Assembly: GCA_037974665.1 (NCBI GenBank)
Contig: CM075768.1
Span: 3,188,501-3,252,500 of the forward strand
DNA length: 64,000 nucleotides
Origin: Ehretia macrophylla
Taxonomy: Eukaryota; Streptophyta; Magnoliopsida; Boraginales; Ehretiaceae
Direction: 5' to 3'
The position numbers and the translations under genes are program-made. Under the pieces are notes generated by a model that saw nothing but the letters and a program-made list of their open reading frames with translations, made no database searches and had not been told where the DNA came from. Shown in pieces: positions 59,951 to 64,000 of this stretch; positions within the stretch are counted from its first letter, which is position 1, and every line of letters begins with the position of its first letter.

Positions 59951-61855
59951 CTTGTTTGTGTAGTCCATGTAGTCACATATATATGCTTAAAGTTTCAAGA
60001 GTTTTGAGCACAAAAGAACTAGAACGCAATATTTGCATATTCGATGCTTAGAAGTTTTCTGAAAAATGTTTCTGCACACTGTTTTTGTGTTACTGTTTTG
60101 ACATAGTAAATGTTGTTGTTTGAGGCTGATTTTTGGATATGTTATGCTATAGAGATAGTAGAACATTTCATCCTCTAATATGCATCTCCTAATTTCGTGG
60201 TTAAGATTTTCATTTTTAGCAAAATCAGTAACCTCACTGATTCTCGCGCTATTCTGGACAGACTGCATAGTGTCTGCTCCGAGAGGCACAACTCAGTGAG
60301 TTTAACTCCAAATTGAGATCCGTTTGATTCCAAATCTATCTACACTCGAAGAGATACGTCTCTGTAAAATTTTAGAATTTTTGGAGAACAGTAGATAGGC
60401 GAACAGAATCAATATATTTAGTATATGTGCAGTAAGTTTGTGATGGGTCATAAATTTGAATGTCATGGCTAAATGATTGGATTTTGGTTAAGCCTAATGG
60501 GCATAAAAATCAGTGGGCTTAATTCTAATAAGATTAGATGAAGTTTTTTCTTAGTGAAGATTAAAAATAAGCCTTGGAACTCAAATTGGGCCATGAAATT
60601 AATAAAGGATTTATGTTGGGCCTTATTCAACAAGTATGTGTTTAAAATTGGTTTTATTGAGTTCTTTTGTGTGTTGTTTAACATGAGATGTTAAAAGGTC
60701 AAGATATGAAACTTATTGCAAATTTGCTATCATTTATTTTATGTATAGGATACATTAGTTTATGTTAGCTTGCTTGTTTAGCTTTTTTGTGTTTATGTAT
60801 ATGATGCATTTACTTAGCTTTATGAGCTTTATCTTACATTGTGATGTTTGATGTTGGATGGTGAATTTGATCATGGACTTGGTTAGTGAATGGTTAGATG
60901 GTGTTGTAACTAATTTTACCATTCATTAGTATGTAATTGAGGCATAAGTCTCGTTTTACTTTCTTGTAATTGAGAGAAAATTGTAGTAAGGCATAATGTA
61001 TGTAATTTCTACAAGAAGTTTACAAGAAGACCATTGACGGCTTTCAAGGAGTTAGAGGTGCTTTGGATCATTGAGGAAAATCAAGAAGACAAGACCAAAG
61101 AAGACATGAAGATGTACTTGTTTAGGTTTTATTTTTGTCTTGATTTAATTCATAGTCCAAGTCCATGATCCACCATGATGTATGATTTTGTATGTTTGTT
61201 TATTTATTTGCCTATATGTGATGTATGCTTGTAAATGAACTAATGTGCAAAGTGAGACCTAATTAAAATTTAAAATCTTCCTACGTGCAAACATATTAGA
61301 TTGTAAAGTGGTAAAAGTGTTTATCATTGCCCTCCACTATCCTAGGTTATATTTGCTGGATTGGGTATGTCTTGGCTAACCCAAAGGTAGGAAGACATAT
61401 TCCATGAAAGTATTATATTTACCTAGCAAACATAGTGATGTTGTGTTGTTCCAATATCACGAGGCCAATAACGCACTAAAGCTGAGGTTCGGGATTCAAA
61501 TTGTCGCAACACTGTGACGGTGGGTGTAATCTAACTAGATCACGTTTCCAATAATGCACCAAAGCTGAGGTTATGATGATTTAGGGGCAAAATGGCCATA
61601 TCCTATATAGTGATATAGATAGTAATCGTTGCTAACTTTTTGTATGTATATTCCAATAATGCACCAAAGCTGAGGGGTATTCATATTAAAGAGAACTATG
61701 GTCACCTACTAATGAATCTTTAATTAGATTCACGATCTCATTTAGGAAGTGTGGGACTCGATAAAATTAGTGGGAGATATCATTTAATTAAAGGCCAAAA
61801 TTAAATGTTTTAACAAGTTTATATCAACTTGCGATTTTATTTTCTGCATACGTTT
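59951..61855 (+). other. Copia leader
   Basis: Untranslated region between the primer-binding site and the gag start. It carries a CTAACCCAAAGGTAGG motif at about 61377 and repeated GCACYAAAGCTGAGG motifs at about 61470, 61557 and 61661, as in the leader at 9901-10566. Reading frames here show no homology. Confidence 0.6.
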
Positions 61856-64000
61856 ATGGCTACAACTATGAACCTGTTTTTAATTAACTAGACTATATAT
61901 CGCGTAATCGGACCAAACTTTTTGAATTAACGATTTCGTCTAAGAATGGTTCTTAGAAACTTAATCAACTCTTAGAATTGGATGCTCCGTTATTTTCCAT
62001 CTTGATAAAGTATCAAAGCGAAAAGTTATAATACTTATGGTTGATAAGTAAAACAAGTTAAATATGCTTAGGATTTGTATTCTTTCATAGTTTGTATATA
62101 GGTATGCAAGATGTAAAGAATATAATTCTAAACTAACAAATGTTTGTGTGATAAGCATATTTAATGTCATGATACTAGATATAAATGGAATTCATTCTCA
62201 TAATTGTATTTCCTCTTTGGTTAGTGGTAATGCAAAGAAGAAAGACAAAGAAAGATGATTTCTATTAGCTAGAGGGAGCATATCTAAGAAGAAAATTAAG
62301 GATTGTATAGGTATGTGTGAAAGGTGTTTTCATAGCCTTAAAACCGGACATTAAAAGAGGTTTTAATTCAAAGTATATTTATAGCTTGAATGTCAAGGTT
62401 GTAAAGCTACTATGAATTATAAATCTTCTTTTATTGTGATTGGTACTACTATGTGTTTTAGATTCTAGTGAAACATTGATGTATGTGTTCGAGGATAGAA
62501 TCTTCATCACAGTAGTGCGCTTTCGGAAGCGTGAAATGTTTTCAGTGTTTGCATATGAAACAAAAGTTGTTGCGTTAGCTAAAGACAATTTGTTTGGATG
62601 CCTTCTGGACATATTTTGTATTTTAAGGGTTATACCTTAAATGATATTAGGAATAAAAATGTATATTCCTAAAGCTTGTAAAAGTGCATTATGGTGTAAA
62701 CTTTATTATCTTGATATGGACGAAAGAATGTATTGCAAACATATTGTCAACAGTTATAACCATCCACCAAATTTTAAGATTACTCAAATAATCCAAATTA
62801 ATTATAGTTTCTACATGATTAGGTTTTTCTAATAATAAGATGATGATTAGGTTGGTTTGATCAACTTATACATCATATTTATTAGAATTGTAACCAAGTC
62901 ATCGTTTGTTTGATAAAGGATTAAAACTACTAGGCTATTTGGATTAGTACATGTTGATGTATTTAGAGCTATTTGTGAATAGGCTCGTATAGAAAAATGT
63001 ATTAGTGCCTTATGATTAGATCATGAAGGTAAAATACTTAAGTACTATTTTGTTTGAGTATCCTAAAATTTTGATATAGTATCAAAATTAATAATGTCCG
63101 GTGTACCACAATTAAATAGGGTTTTCTTAGTGAAGGAACTGTGCTTTGTTGAACATAGTACAATTGTTGATTAGTTTGTCTAATCATTATATTTATTTGT
63201 GGGTCATGCTTTCCTTAATTTAATTTTATGTTGAATAGTAAATTTCTACTATTGCTATAACTTTATATTTGATATAAGTTGGACAGCAACCAAGGATTAA
63301 ATGTGTTAATTTTGGTTTGTCCTACTTTTATTGAAAAGTTTTTAAAGGACTAGTAGGAGTTTTGGTTAAAGGTAATTTTATAATATATCCTAGTTTTTAA
63401 GGATATAATTTCTATTTAATGATCAATGTCTATTGATCTATTATATTGTAATCTTTCTTGAAGAAAAAGTTTTGTTCAAGAAGATGTTACTTTCTAATAA
63501 AATAGAAATTGAGGACGTATCGTCAAAAGCTATAAAAGCACCTAGACCAAAGTAATGAATCTATTCAATAAGGTCCGAGATGTGTCATCACACAAGATCT
63601 TTGCAAATCTAGTAGTGTATCTCATTCTTTAAAAGAATATAAGAATATCTTTTTGGAATGCACAAAAGTTGTTTGTGTTTTTGAGATAGTGATCAATTAG
63701 TTGATCCTATGATTCCTTCAAGAAACTATATAATGCAAAGCATATTAATTAGACTTCACATACTTTAACTTAATCTGGATATTGATCTCCGAGATAATGG
63801 TTGAAGACAATGGAAAAAGGTAATGACCTTTTATAGCTATATTGGTTTCTGAAAGATATCATCAAAGCCAAAGGGTTGACTATGATGAAGTCTTTTTACC
63901 AATAATTGTGCTTAAGTCTTCTTGTATTATGCTAGATTTTATAGCACATTGTGTTACTATATTAATGATTTATATCAATAGATATGAGTAATATGTGCGT
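61856..64000 (+). pseudogene. Copia gag-pol remnant, runs off the window
   Basis: The ATG at 61856 opens MATTMNLFLIN and a stop. Then come YRVIGPNFLN and, after changes, LRMVLRN, the usual gag start. Near 62500-62640 VVRFRKREMFSVFAYETKVV and ALAKDNLFG recall the protease region. 63440-63555 holds the integrase end (FLEEKVLFKKM, then IEIEDVSSKAIKAPRPK). 63840-63960 begins the RT (LVSERYHQSQRVDYDEVF, then LPI-VLKS). Heavy decay; stops and frameshifts throughout. The RT core, RNase H and 3' LTR lie beyond 64000. Confidence 0.65.

Overview
This is nuclear DNA of a flowering plant, most likely a eudicot. The evidence is spliced plant genes with GT-AG introns, AT-rich intergenic DNA, and dense nested Ty1/copia and Ty3/gypsy LTR retrotransposons alongside LINE, SINE, TRIM, MULE-like and hAT-like elements. 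I cannot name the species. There is no bacterial operon, CRISPR array or prophage.

Layout. 1-20.9 kb is a retrotransposon nest: a gypsy element ending in a 2.7 kb LTR, inserted into a minus-strand gypsy LTR, which in turn abuts a decayed minus-strand copia element. Then come a decayed plus-strand copia element with its 3' LTR, a gypsy protease/RT piece, a second copia LTR of the same family, and a minus-strand copia gag remnant. 22.5-44.9 kb is the gene island. It holds a TMEM256/DUF423 membrane-protein gene (+, five exons, 8.3 kb last intron full of insertions), a small secreted X8-domain gene (-, three exons, one-base frameshift) and a complete ADA2 transcriptional-adaptor gene (-, 13 exons over 11 kb, with LINE, SINE, copia and TIR insertions in its introns). 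45.0-47.4 kb is a MULE-like element that has captured a piece of 4-coumarate:CoA ligase and itself carries a hAT-like element with a perfect 8-bp target duplication. 49.3-53.8 kb is a minus-strand LINE whose RNase H domain is split by a 3.3 kb solo LTR with a perfect 5-bp target duplication (TAGTA). 53.85-55.9 kb is the 3' end of a Sirevirus-like copia element, 55.9-57.6 kb a gypsy remnant, and 57.6-64 kb a copia element (5' LTR, primer-binding site, leader, degenerate gag-pol) that runs off the window.

How the parts relate. The host genes look like unrelated housekeeping or developmental loci: an ADA2 subunit of SAGA-type histone acetyltransferase complexes, a small membrane protein and a cell-wall/plasmodesmal callose-binding type protein. 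None forms a cluster or operon. All retrotransposon reading frames seen here are broken by stops or frameshifts. I found no convincing new biological system. The best leads are the MULE/4CL/hAT nest, the frameshifted X8 gene, the repeated hairpins with a compensatory change in a copia leader, and insertions lying very close to ADA2 splice sites.
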